Shown here: positions 43,561-54,752 of the stretch, piece by piece
Numbering within the stretch: position 1 is the first letter of the stretch
Layout: each line of letters starts with the position of its first letter
Source of the DNA: Casuarius casuarius
Taxonomy: Eukaryota > Chordata > Aves > Casuariiformes > Casuariidae
Assembly: GCA_003342895.1 (NCBI GenBank)
Contig: PTFA01000081.1
Location: 2,556,181-2,620,180 of the forward strand
Reading direction: 5' to 3'
Length of the DNA stretch: 64,000 nucleotides
Made by a program: the position numbers and the translations under genes
The notes under the pieces: model-generated
Told to the model about the DNA's origin: nothing
The model's input: only the letters and a program-made list of their open reading frames with translations
The model's database searches: none

Positions 43561-46000
43561 CCGATCCCTTGGAAATGGGAATCTTTCCACTGGCACCAGT
43601 AGCCTCCGCTCCCTGCCTGTGTTATAGGGGACAAACAGACGGGACAGACTCTTCGCCCCTGAGCCGCAGTGCAATGCTGCTCCCACACAGCACATCCGTA
43701 ACTGGAACAAATCCCAGTGCTCGGCCTNAGTTCAGTCCTTTTCTGTGCCTGTGCCATTTAAGCTTCATTATTTTGGGGGAAATTTCAAAGTCCAGAGCCT
43801 GTATAACCCTTGGCTTCATGGCCAACACATCCCCTTCTGCAGAAAGGAGATGGGGAAAGCAAGGCTAACCTCCCCGCGGGGCGCCCGCCTAGCAGCACTG
43901 TTTTGCTGGTGTGGACACCGTCCCAGTATGTTCTCTCTCCCTCCCTAGCTGAGATGTGCCTCGTAGTCCTTCCTCACTTCCCTTCTGCTTCCAAAGCTGT
44001 CATCGTTTTTCACCCCAAAATCACCACTGTGGCCTGTCNGAGAAGCTTGCAGGCTCTCTGCCTGTCTATCAAGCCCCCATCCTTTAAGCCAGCTCTTTCT
44101 GAGCAGCTCCCCAGAGACAGCTAGCGTGTTAATGAGCCCACCCGTTCTTGGGAAGCTCCGGGGCCGTGTCTCTGGTCTACCTCACACGATGAGCAGAGGT
44201 TTAAATGCAGCAGGTCTGGAGATTCACTCTGGGGACATCCTTTGATACCTTCCTGAAGCAGCAAGTCTAGCGATGCAGCTCCTTTCGTGGCCGGGAGGGT
44301 TCAAATGGAGAGTGGATGTCTCCACGTCTTCGCCGCTTGGTGCTGTCAGTTAGAAAATGGCCACGAGGAAAATCAGGCTGAATTTATGCAGTCCGGCCTT
44401 GGACTGTCCTCAGCTGGGNATGGGCAACGCTGGAGAAGGTGAGACGCTGCAGCCGCCCACGAGAGCGTGGCCATCGGCTGGGCTGTTGCTTGGGTACGTG
44501 GCTACGGTTTCACTGTCTCGAGCTGCTTTAGCAGATCTTTTTTTTCACTGGCTGAGAAACTACCAGNGCTCCAAAAGCAGAGAGCAGGAGTCCCTTCTCT
44601 GGCCTCCAAACCACAGAGCAGAGGACGGCGTTTCTTGCCCCAGTGCNGAAGGGCTGAAGCACAGTGCACTTCTACTCGAGGGCCGTTTGCTCTGTCGCCG
44701 ACGCGTCAAACCTTGCTAATTACTGCTTTAGGAAATCATTGCAGTGCCGTCGCTCTGATGGACAGAATCACTTTGGCATATGGGAATAGTTTTAAGTGCA
44801 TATGTTGAGTCAGTTAAGAAAAGCAACTATTTTGTGTGCTCACAAGGAAAATGAAGCAGGGAGATAAAAATATGAAGGAAAGCCTGGCNAGAAATGATCG
44901 CTGGGTCGTGTCAGCTTAGCAGATGAAAGCTCCTAATCCCNTCAGGGGTGCAGGTCGGGGTCACATCTCCCACCTGGTCCCCAAAGAGTTTCCAGGTCCG
45001 TAACGCTTTTAGAAGCTCCGTTTCCGAACNGGATCAAACCACGGCTGCCGAGAGTATCCGCAAGTAAAGTCGCAATTTGCTCATGCTGCCNCTGATTTCC
45101 CGCAGCGCCACGGCCAGGTCCTTTACACCGGCCNTGCTCTCGGCGAAGAAGGGTAAACATTATTGTCATTGATGCAAATTCAGTAGAATTATTACCAAAA
45201 AAATGTTAATTTTCTCTCATTTATGGTGCTCACAACTCCAGCCAAATGAGCCCACTTACCTAAGTGCTCAGGCACAAGCACTTTCCTCCAAAATGTTGGT
45301 TTGGAGGGTTTTTTGGTTTGATGCTGGATTAGTACCTACAAGGTGACTTATAAAGTACTCTGAGGTCTTTGGACAAACTGTCCGTAAGAAACAGAGATCA
45401 ATAATCCCACTTACTTGCCTGTCTCTTGCCATGTTTGCTGGAGCTGCAAAGTAGTCGTTTCCTGGGGTATGTCAAGTATGATTTATGTAACCGTTTCCAG
45501 GATTCGTATCGCTGGGTATTTCTTAAAAGCTGTCTTTTCCCCCAAGAGTGGACTCTAGAAATCAGATTCCTGACATTCCTGGTGTTGTCCAGCTGAGCCG
45601 GGTGGTACAAACAGCATTTTTGTAAGGCTATTGAGTGACTGTTTTGAAAAGTGAACTGTTTGTTATTGAATCCTTTTTCTCCATGTTATTTAGGCATTTC
45701 TTCTTTTGCTACTGTTGTTATTTATGATCATGAAACTGGTGTTTCTGTTTCGAGATGCATTGCTTCATGAGTAAAATTGTGGGGTTTGGTGGTCTGCTGC
45801 TTCTGAATGAATACTTGAGAGTAAACAAAAGTGCTACCACAATTTCATAACTTGCCCATATGAGGATTAAAATAAGCTGAGACTGAGGAAAACAACAAAA
45901 CGAATCAGTTTATTTTTGCTAGGACTACTTGAACCTGTAAGATGAGAGAAAAAGTAAATCTTGCTTTCTAATTTGAATAGCTCAATTTTATTTTTAGCCT
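43561..46000. other. No gene recognised
   Basis: Mixed sequence, AT-richer at 45,140-45,420 and 45,620-46,000. Ns are dense up to 45,134 and then absent for 2.6 kb. Frames of up to 120 codons are interrupted by Ns and overlap. Confidence 0.5.
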
Positions 46001-46770
46001 TGTGGCCTGCGTGGGTGCTTTCGGTGAAAGCAGGGCAAGGGCTCTCGGGTTCTTCTGCTTGTAGCGCTGCTGAAGACGACGGGAGCTCGGTAAGTCGCCC
46101 AGGTCCCGGGCTGTTAAATGCCTTCTGCTGCGTGGTGGCTGCTGCAGTACTTGCTTGAGACAGCGGTTTGGACGGCCAGAGCTCCAGCGGGGGCACTGGG
46201 AAGAAGTGCGAAGAAGGTAGGTAGGGTCTGCCCTGTTGTTCCTCAAGGATCTCGTGGGGTTCGTATCGACAGCCAAACCCTGGATTTGAAGACGGCGACG
46301 GGCACGCAGAGGACTGCTCTTGCAAGGTCAACATCTTTCGGGGGAATCGGAAGGGACCCTTTCGTTCAAAGCCGGCGTGGTTTTGGACTTGCACAGAAGC
46401 AGGGCTCCCGCTTGCTTGGCCTGGTGTTTCGGGGCTGACCCACCTGAGGACACGTCTCACCTCGCGCTGTTTGTGTTCCCTTTTCCGTCCTGCTTGGGCC
46501 CTGCCTGGGGCAAAAGAAACTCTGGCAAATGCAGCACCCGGGAGAAGCAGGACCTAATAAATGGGAAGGCCAATGAAAGCTGGAAATCCAGGGAAACTAG
46601 GGGCTCATTTCAATTGCTTAAACACAGGCATCAAGTGTCGTTTTAAACCTGCCCTGTGGTATCCAGCTCATGCACAGGGGACGGAGAGGAGTCGCGTGGG
46701 AAGGAGGGGAGACCTGCTGCACACTCTCGTCGGCAGAGCCACCTTTGCAGCTCAGATCTGCCCTTAGCGT
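46001..46770. other. No gene recognised
   Basis: GC-moderate. A minus-strand frame of 197 codons (45,867-46,460) is one of the longest in the window. It is Pro/Ser/Gln-rich and has no recognisable domain. Plus-strand frames of 102 to 108 codons cover the same bases. No splice pair supports either. Confidence 0.45.
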
Positions 46771-47180
46771 ATGGTTTTGAATCGCTCTAAAGCAGAGGGT
46801 TTTACAACCAGAACTTTCTGGATCATGTCTTTATTTTGTACGTTTCTCAGGATCGATTTAAAACCACAAAAAAACCCTCTTTTTACAAAAAAAGCAAAAC
46901 AAACACTTGCATTTGCGAAAGCAAATGTCAGCACCACTGATCAAAAGTTGAGTTGTTTATGATGAAGAAAGGTTAATATTTAATGCAAGGTTAACTCCTT
47001 TACTTCTAAAGGTGCCTAAAATTGCCAGACTTTTCAAAAAAATATGGTTTTGATTAAGAAACATCTGACTTAACAAAAGCAAAGCAAAAGTTAATACATA
47101 CATAGTTTCGTATTAGCCTGCTTTTAATTTTGGAGTAAAATTCTAATGATTACAGTAAATTTGTTCACTTATGAAACAGA
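46771..47180. promoter_or_regulatory. AT-rich conserved-looking block
   Basis: Contains ggttaatatttaatgcaagg, atatggttttgattaag and gcaaagcaaaagttaataca; no N. Style suggests non-coding constraint; unproven. Confidence 0.3.
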
Positions 47181-47819
47181 GAGGAAATGCGATACGCAGA
47201 AGAGATTAGGGGTAAGAAAAACAACCACTTTACCCAAACAGAGCGAAGCCGTGCTGCTGCCATATCCCGCAGAACCGCCTCCTCCAGCCTCGTGCAGGAA
47301 TGGGGACGTGGATTTCCAGGGATACAGAAGCCTCCCCATCACAGGGATCAAAATCCAGACGGAAAAAAACAGATTGGAGGGATTGTATGTGTAGAAGAGC
47401 GTTTCGGTTTAGACTGAATGAATGAATTTGGGCCTTGCTGCTATTTTGAAGTTACCAAAATGAGAAAGCAAAGCAGTAAAACAGGAGTTTTGGGGCTTCG
47501 TGGAGGAAGATGGAGGTGGTCGTGGCCCGCAGCCTGGACGGGCTGGTGGTGGGTCCAGAGGGTCCTGTCCCCGTTGTGGCTCTGCTGGAGGGCTCTGCCC
47601 GCGGCACTGCGGCCCTGGGTGAGGAGCTGCGTCCCGTCTGCAGCTCTGCACGCTCAGCGGTGCCTGCAGAGGCATCGCAACCTATATCTATACGTTATAC
47701 CTCAGTCTGGTNGAAACCTTAGTTTTGGATGAAAGGGGGAAAAAAAGGAGGATGCAGCTTTTCTCCACAACATATTCCAATGTCTCTCTTTCCCTCAAAG
47801 GACACTGACTCTACTTCAC
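47181..47819. other. No gene recognised
   Basis: Mixed to GC-rich lead-in to the CpG island. Frames of up to 104 codons on both strands overlap. Confidence 0.5.
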
Positions 47820-48120
47820 CCAAGGGACCTCCTGCTAGGCTCCTCGCGAGCCGGGGTGGCCGGGCGGTGGGACCTGTCCTCCCGGGGCTGCCCTGCCAGC
47901 GCGAGCGTCTGCCCTTCGGGACCCCGCNCAGGGGTCCGGCCCTTGGTTTCGGAGCCAGGGCTTCGCGTGCAGNCGGGAGGGCCCGTTTCATCTCCCGGCG
48001 GGGGGAAGAGCCGTGGCGGTGCTCCGACACGCCGCGCGGCAGCTTTGAAGGCATGCGGGGGGTCCAAGGGGACCCCTCTGCGCCCGGGGAAGGGGCACCC
48101 CCGGCAACGTAACGTGCTCC
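47820..48120. promoter_or_regulatory. CpG island
   Basis: About 32 CpGs in 300 bp, including gccgcgcggc and cgcgagcgtc, against CpG-poor flanks. A TATAAAG lies 240 bp downstream (48,357-48,363). Frames on both strands (up to 127 codons) are unrecognised. Possible promoter or orphan island. Confidence 0.7.
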
Positions 48121-49905
48121 CCTCGGGTTATCTAAATAGCGAATAAATCACTGTCAGCGCTGCGTTTCCTCCAGCCCACGGAAGGGATGGATAACACGCC
48201 GACAGTGGCGCTTTTTTTTGGCTTTGCAACGGGAATGAGCCTTTCAGCCGGGAGGGAGCGCGTTGTTGGGCCGTGCGGGGTTTGCCCGGATGGAGCCCCT
48301 CGTACCCGCTGGCTGACACCGCGTTACATCTTGCAGACCTGCTGTTTTAAAAGCCCTATAAAGCGTCAAGCNGCGCGCAGGTGAAGTACTCAAATATTCT
48401 CTAAATATTTACAGATATGCGGGTGTTTGTGTATATATGATGCTATTTTTTTTTAAGTTTGCTTTCTAGATTTAGCAAGTCGAGATGGCTCTGCCTGGGG
48501 TCCAGGACGGGAACGGGCCTTGCACCGACGGCTGTGTGGTCCATGGATGAATTTTAATTTTTGGCTGAGCACAAGCGAGCTCCTTGGTCTGGCGTGCGCA
48601 GATGGCTGGCCGTGGCTGGCACCACGCCGTGCGGATGCGTTGCAATGATGTGCACTTCGCNTGAAGGAAAAGGTCTCCGGAGAAACAAAGCTTTGAACCG
48701 TTNGGTTTGTAATGGCTGCAGCACTGGCAGCAAAAGCTGTGAGCGAAAACTTGTGGGACGCTGCGTGAGCCCGTTAATCTGCAGGGGTTTCTGTATTTTT
48801 CTTTCCTTGTAGGCATCGGCTGTAGGTCGGATTTTGTNCTGACAGCCAAATGCTGCCTGGATCAGCTGCGGAGCGGTGCATGCCCACGCTTTTGAGTCCT
48901 TGGAAATCCTAGTTGTGAAGAAAAAGTAAATTAACTGGCAAGGCATTTTTTTTTAGTCCTAGAGCAAATCCAAGCGGTTTATACAGGATAGCATGGCAAA
49001 GCAAACATCACCTTAGCTCGAGGGGGTCGTATTTTATGGGTGGCTACTGGCTGAAACGGGAACACGTCTGCTGTAGGTTGCGCTGGGCATCCCTGCTGTG
49101 AGCGACACCGGGTCCCCCTCTGCGCAAAGCAGCTCTGCCCCTGCCCTCGCTGGAGAGGCCCACGCGGGACAAGAGGGCTACTAGGAGGTCCTAACCGGCA
49201 GTGAGGTGGGGGCAATATTAACTATCAGATTTATCACAGGAGGGAGACTTCCAAGGTGTTGTGACTGATGTTTTCCAAACTGAGCTCCCCAGGAATGCTT
49301 TTCTTCTTTTTTTTTTTTCCCTGAGACTGATTAGGTGTGAAAGAAATCTGGAATAAAAGTCTTTCCATTCCAGTCTCAGAGAACATAAAGACCAACGAAA
49401 TAGGGCTGGAATAGCAATAGGGGAGGTTGGAAGATGCTGCTGCCCAGGAAATTGCATATTGGCACTGGTAGAATGACCATCTCCAGTACAGTATCAAGAA
49501 GAAATGAAAAGCTTTAGAGGAAGAAGATGACTTGAAATTAAAAGCTGGGAAGAATTGGGCCCTATTTCTAAATAACTAGGAGTGTTTGCAACACAATGTT
49601 TATTTCTGCCCGTGACCTAGCTGCTTTGAGGGACTGGCCTANGGAGAAGGCGGTGGTTGGTGCCGCTTAGGAGATGATCCTTTTAACTCAGACAGTAGAA
49701 GACTCTTGTTTGGAGGCTGAAAGGTAGGGGAGCAGTCCTAGGTTTTACTCTGTGTTGATGCACTTTGTCTGATACTCTATTTGCTTCTGTTACCTCCATG
49801 TAGATGTATTTATGAGCATTCAAACTAAGAAAACTGACAAGGGAGAAATCTAACACTCTCCAAGTCACAAATACATTTCAAGGAAAGGGCAGAACATTGA
49901 TATTT
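48121..49905. other. No gene recognised
   Basis: Mixed sequence with a pure T run near 49,307-49,318. Minus-strand frames of 125 to 130 codons (48,472-48,946) overlap each other in different registers. Nothing named. Confidence 0.5.
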
Positions 49906-49932
49906 AAAAAAAAAAAAAAAGAAGAAGAAGAA
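49906..49932. repeat. A15(GAA)n simple repeat
   Basis: Fifteen A residues followed by four GAA units. It resembles a retroposon poly-A tail that has grown a trinucleotide repeat. No retroposed gene body is recognisable immediately upstream. Confidence 0.75.
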
Positions 49933-51838
49933 TTTCTCGGAAAATACTGGGGAATTTTCAGCAACTTTTCTAAAAGCTTCTGTGAAGCCTTTGAAATTTT
50001 TGTGGGTTTTTATCCATCCAGCCTAATCTTTACACAACTTAACAGAAACTAGCATTTTTGATGGAGTTCTTACTAAAGTATGTTCTCAGGAAGTCAACCC
50101 ACTAAGATTTATTACAAAGAAAAATTCCTTAGACAGTTTTATGTTCTGAATTACTCAAAAACTCACCACAAAATATTGAAAAATCTGCTGAAATTAAAAA
50201 AAAAAATCCAAAGGATCATGAAGAAATAAACGTCTACTGTCCCACAAAAAAGGCTTTATGTCTGCCTGCTGCAAAGATTCCTATCATAATATATTGTGAA
50301 AGAAAATAAATGAAAAGCAAACAATTGCCAGTTCTTTCTTTCACACNTCTGCATAGAAATTCAGCCCTTCTTTTGGGGAATTTTTCTGCGTCTCCTGCCC
50401 TGCAGTCATCTTGAGAGGCTTTGACCAGCGTGGTGCCACCACAGAGCAAGGGGAGAAGCCCTCTCCTCACGCTCTCCATGGGACTGTTGGCCACAAGGCC
50501 AAGGGCAGCTGGGCGTTTGCAGGTGCCAACGGGTGCCCTCCGGGCAAGGGGACCCCAAGCACCTGGTTGCCCCTCGTCTGGCCATGGGGATGGACTGATG
50601 AAGAGTTTGGGGAGTTTTGCAGGTTGGGAAGGGATCGGAAAGCATCTAGATGTGAGGAATGCATGACCTCTCCTCAACTCCTGGTCAATATATCCACCAC
50701 ACTTTGGGGTTTAAAATCAAACCTCTTCACATTTTCGCTGTTACCATGGGCTTTCTTTAAACGCTTTTTTATATTGCCTTGCATCATTTATATCAAAACC
50801 AGATCAGGAAAAATTCTCTTTGGCCCTTTTTTTATGACTATTTGTGANTTTCAAAGCACTTCAGGATTACGTGGGAAAGAAAAAGGTACTTCCAGCCTTC
50901 ATCTAAAATGGATTCATTCCTGTCACCAGAATGCTTTAAAAAATAATAAATAAAACACAAACTACTTCCAGGCAAGACAGATGGATNTGATAGTTGAGCT
51001 CTGGATGATGCTGTCCATGCTGAGCCCTTGCAATATATTTTGAATGAGTAAAATGCACGATGAAGAACAAAAAGTGATTTTCACACAAGTACGTGTTTAT
51101 ATGCTTATGTGCTCCTTGTGAAACACCTAAGGCTCTCCTCCAGGACAAAATGCTNAGGTAGCCAACTGTGTCTTCAAGCAGACCTGTATTTACTGGGGAG
51201 AGAGGAGGATGCTGAAGAGACTAAACTTTCCGTGTGGGCACTNTCTGCTGCAGCACACGCGTCTTATGTCATGTTGTGCTGTTGTCCCCACCCAGGCAGA
51301 CCTGGGCTGCCGTTGGCCTGTGCTCCAGAGGGATCATGAAGACNCAGTAACTGCTTGCCTAGAAGAGAAGATTTGCAGAAGGAATGAACCACTTCAGCTC
51401 CACATTAGAAATGATTTCCAAGTACCTCAAATAAAGGAGACTTAACATAACCGAGATTCTGGATACAGCTCTCAAAACTGCCTACCTGACTTTTGGAANG
51501 GCACTCTTGTTTCAAAAGTGCTTCAAGTCTTGAAGACTTTTGAAAATGTGGTCCCATGAACCTACCTCTTGTCCAAGCCAGACTTCCTGAAACAGAAAGT
51601 TTGGGCTCTCTCAATAAATTTAACCAGTCTCCAAGTCTAACTGTGGTTTGGGGAGGTCTTGGAGCTCAATGGAAAATGGCCCCATGATGGAGGCATTGGG
51701 GGGGGGCTATCAAAAGTAAGANCACTTAGTCTTCTTTTGTTTTCCAATAAAGCCATTCTCCACTGAACTACAGAAGGCTTCTGAAGAGGTTTCCGTGCAT
51801 TATAGTCATGTTAGTAGAGGGAAAAGCAAGTGGTATTC
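49933..51838. other. No gene recognised
   Basis: AT-rich to 50,340, then mixed. A 180-codon plus-strand frame (50,411-50,953) and a 147-codon minus-strand frame (50,234-50,677) overlap; neither has a known domain. A G9 run lies near 51,698-51,706. Confidence 0.45.
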
Positions 51839-51844
51839 TTTATT
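51839..51844 (-). terminator. Poly(A) signal candidate (AATAAA)
   Basis: AATAAA on the minus strand, 48 nt past the TGA (51,892-51,894) of the terminal-exon candidate; position and strand are right for a short 3' untranslated region. Confidence 0.25.
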
Positions 51845-51891
51845 TCCCAAATTCAATAATTCTACAGTTCTCAAAGGTTTAAAAAAATCAT

Positions 51892-52350
51892 TCATTTAAA
51901 GGAAAATTCTCCATTTGGGCTGGCCTTCTGGACCAGCTTGTAGTTATTATTGAGTGCAGAATGTGCTTCTTTACAGCCTTGGTTTCCTGCTTTGCTGCAC
52001 TCCGGCACTGATGCCGCTGCAGTCTGTGCAGTCNTGTGTAGAGAAGTCTTCTGCATGAGTCCAGTTGCTTCTCGTTGAGAACATAGACTCATTTTACCCT
52101 TTGCAGATGGTGTCACATTGCTGGAAAATGGACTATAGGATAAGGCTGCTTTCCTTATCCTTCTGTGTTTTCTTCTTTTTAATTGCTCCCCAGTAAAAAC
52201 TGGCCACTTGCTACAAGTATGAGAAGCTACTGCACCCACCTGAAGATGTGCACTCCTGATTGCTGAGCCAAAGTAGGACTGAAGCAGATCAGGTGTGCTC
52301 TGAACTACCCTTTGCAAAACCTCTTTCCCTGCAGTTCTCAGGTTGTCTAT
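51892..52350 (-). CDS. Candidate 3'-terminal coding exon (unrecognised protein)
   Basis: On the minus strand a pyrimidine-rich acceptor, cctcctttgctctgtgacag, ends at 52,351. From 52,350 a frame in phase 0 stays open for 152 codons to TGA. The peptide begins IDNLRTAGKEVLQRVVQ and has a basic cluster EQLKRRKHRRIRKAA about one third of the way in. It ends NGEFSFK. An AATAAA follows 48 nt later. The composition is normal for a soluble protein and not GC-driven. I do not recognise a family, and no partner exon with a matching donor was found within 12 kb upstream. Frames this long also arise by chance a few times in 64 kb. Confidence 0.25.
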   Translation of the reverse strand: MDNLRTAGKEVLQRVVQSTPDLLQSYFGSAIRSAHLQVGAVASHTCSKWPVFTGEQLKRRKHRRIRKAALSYSPFSSNVTPSAKGKMSLCSQREATGLMQKTSLHXTAQTAAASVPECSKAGNQGCKEAHSALNNNYKLVQKASPNGEFSFK

Positions 52351-54674
52351 CTGTCACAGAGCAAAGGAGGACCCAAGTGTTGGGGAGGAGGCAGTTCAGG
52401 TAGAAGAGAGCTCATTCATTTGTTATTAAAGGGCACAGGTATCGTGTCCTGCTTTTAGGGATGCATTTCTGAATGCTTGTGTCNGGGGGTGGTTACACTG
52501 AAGGAAATATCTGTAGTCCAATCAAAAGGAACGATGATTTGGGATTGAGTTCTCTGACCAGCAATACATAGGTAGAAAATANTGTGTGTGAGGAGAAAGG
52601 CAAGGGCTCTTATGTTTGCCCTGTAAAGTCCCCTTGNGCATGACAAGCAGCAAGAGGAAAGGAATAAAAACCCTNGTAAGAACAGAGCCATTTCCTTTTN
52701 CNTGGGGTTTGTTCTCCTACCTCAAAGCATCAGAGCTTTATGGTTCTTGCTTTAAGCAACCCTGAAGATTTGCTTTACATAGAAATGCTAAAAGGGCTTT
52801 AGAAATGAAGAGAAGTTATTTGTATTTTACCCATTCCCCCAAACCTCTAGTCTCTGAAATCTGAGCAGTGGCTCAGCTCCCCAGCTGGTGTAAATCAGCA
52901 ACGAGCTAACAAGCAGGAAGGAACCATGCTAATTTATTATTCNACCAACACAGCCTCCCTCTTTTGCTGCACCAGCACCACCAGCAGCTCCAGTTCTTGG
53001 ACTTTTCCAGGAGTNGATCATAGAGGATGTGTCTGTTCCTGATATAGCAGAGACTTGCAGGTAGTGTGATCACTCCAACTCTTTTTTGTCCTAAAGATGG
53101 CTCGTGTCTGGTCATGATATTCAATAGAATATTTTGGTGCATTTTAAAGATGCTGNTTTTGTGCCTTTTGAATTTGTTGAGTGTTATTGGTTGTTTACNT
53201 GATTTTGCTGTAGCGGTTTTCTGTGCTGCAGCACTTGTGTGTTTTTTGTGTCGCATTGGATGGCATTTACGCCTTATTTCTTCCATCACTTTGGAGGGAT
53301 GTTGTCTCAAGATGGTACTTCAGTGATAAATGACATCTGAAATATGAGNCTCAGGTGCTAGGAAGGAGCAACAGTTTTAAGTTGCCCTGGTGTAGTCTGG
53401 CCTATTTGGATAGACCTAGTGGTTTGGACAGTTCAACAACATCCATATGCAATGATTTTCTTGATTCACAATGTTGAAACTAAAAACCTCTTGGCTTTAA
53501 ACTTTAAGCCTTTGCATACATTCCCCTGAGAATGAGCATTTCTGGCAAACTATAAGTTCTTAAATATCACTTCTCCAATTACATTCTCACAGGTTAGTAT
53601 TTATGCAGGCCTAGCTTTTCAAATCTGTGGAGCTGGTACTGGGCTGAGACTTAATGCATTACAGGTGGCTTTTGGTGCTTTGGGCTCTCTGACCAAAATG
53701 GTTCCAGATGGCCACACAGTATGAGTAATAACATCAGCTCATTAAGTTGCAAAGTTTCAACTACAATCACAGAATTATCAATGAAATAAAAGCTAACAGC
53801 ATATCAGCTGCACCCTAAGCCATAAATAGGATTTACAACAAAACAAAACCCTCCCTTTGAACCCGGATCTCTCATCATTTCATAAGTGGGTTTTCACATA
53901 ATGGGTTTATTCACTAGCAAAAAAAAACCCCCTCAAATTGCCCCACCCTCTCCAAAATGTACTCTTGAAGGCTACTGTATGTGGTCCTGTGAGCTTCTGT
54001 TTTGGGAAAAGCTGTTGATTGGGGTAATGGAAAATGCACAATGGTATTTATCTACTGGCTTAGAAAATACCCGGAATGAGCCTAGATCCCAGGTCAGAGA
54101 TGCATGTCCTAAAGCCTTACTACCTTGTGTTTCAAGTTACACTTGCAAATGTTATTCCTTGTGCAATTTGGTTATCTATCTGTCTATAATGTGTATTATG
54201 TGGATGTTATGTCCAGCAGGATGGCTCTTCTAATGTACACAGATGGCTTCTACCACTTTGCAACCTATATCAATAGTATTTTCTTGGTCTGGAGGTTTTT
54301 TCCTGTTCTGGATGAGTACGGTGAGGCTTTTCCCCAAGCTCCCGGGGTAGCTGGGGTGATTAGAATCCCTGATCTTGGCTATCAAGGGGTGAATTTTGCA
54401 TAAAGAGTGTAAATAGAATAGAAAAATATCCTTAAGCTACGTAATACCTGTTTGAATTTTCATAGTCCTTAGACCAAGCAGGAAGTATTAGTACACAAAT
54501 GCAGCAAGGGTTAAACAGCAGCTGAAGTAGATTCTGCAGAGAGCTAACTAATTGTCTTCACTTTTTATTTAATTCTCCTCAATTCTGACACCTNTGATTT
54601 TTGGCTGATTTGATAAAACTCCTATTGCCATTTCCTGAAATTCCAGTTCTGTAAACATGTAGTGTTAAGCAACT
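52351..54674. other. No gene recognised; N-dense stretch
   Basis: Eleven Ns fall in 52,485-53,349. A minus-strand frame of 134 codons (52,906-53,310), basic at its N-terminal half, ends a possible donor at 53,199 (ca-N-gtaaac). Its phase does not fit the terminal-exon candidate downstream. The rest is AT-leaning and featureless. Confidence 0.45.
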
Positions 54675-54752
54675 GATCAGTCCCACCAGTGTCAGTGGGA
54701 TCTCTCAGGCATGTAAAGTGATGCATTTATGCAAGTGTTTGTAAGATCTGAT
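54675..54752 (+). repeat. Ancient amniote interspersed repeat, 'cagtgggactactca...' type (copy 4)
   Basis: cagtcccaccagtgtcagtg, ggatctctcaggcatgtaaa, then tgatgcatttatgcaagtgt + ttgtaagatctg match the order 'gtcccattgacttcagtggg', 'actactcacatgtaaag', 'ttatgcatgtgtgcaagtgttt', 'gcaggatcgg'. Clear but diverged. Confidence 0.6.

Noticed and set aside
45867..46460. 197-codon minus-strand open frame
   Set aside because: Plus-strand frames of over 100 codons cover the same bases; no recognisable family and no supporting splice signals.
49906..49932. Poly-A tail of a processed pseudogene
   Set aside because: The upstream 500 bp contain no recognisable coding remnant and I see no target-site duplication.
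52906..53310. 134-codon minus-strand basic open frame as an exon of the 52-kb candidate
   Set aside because: The only good donor (ca-N-gtaaac) leaves a phase that does not fit the downstream candidate exon, and the upstream acceptor options lead to stops.
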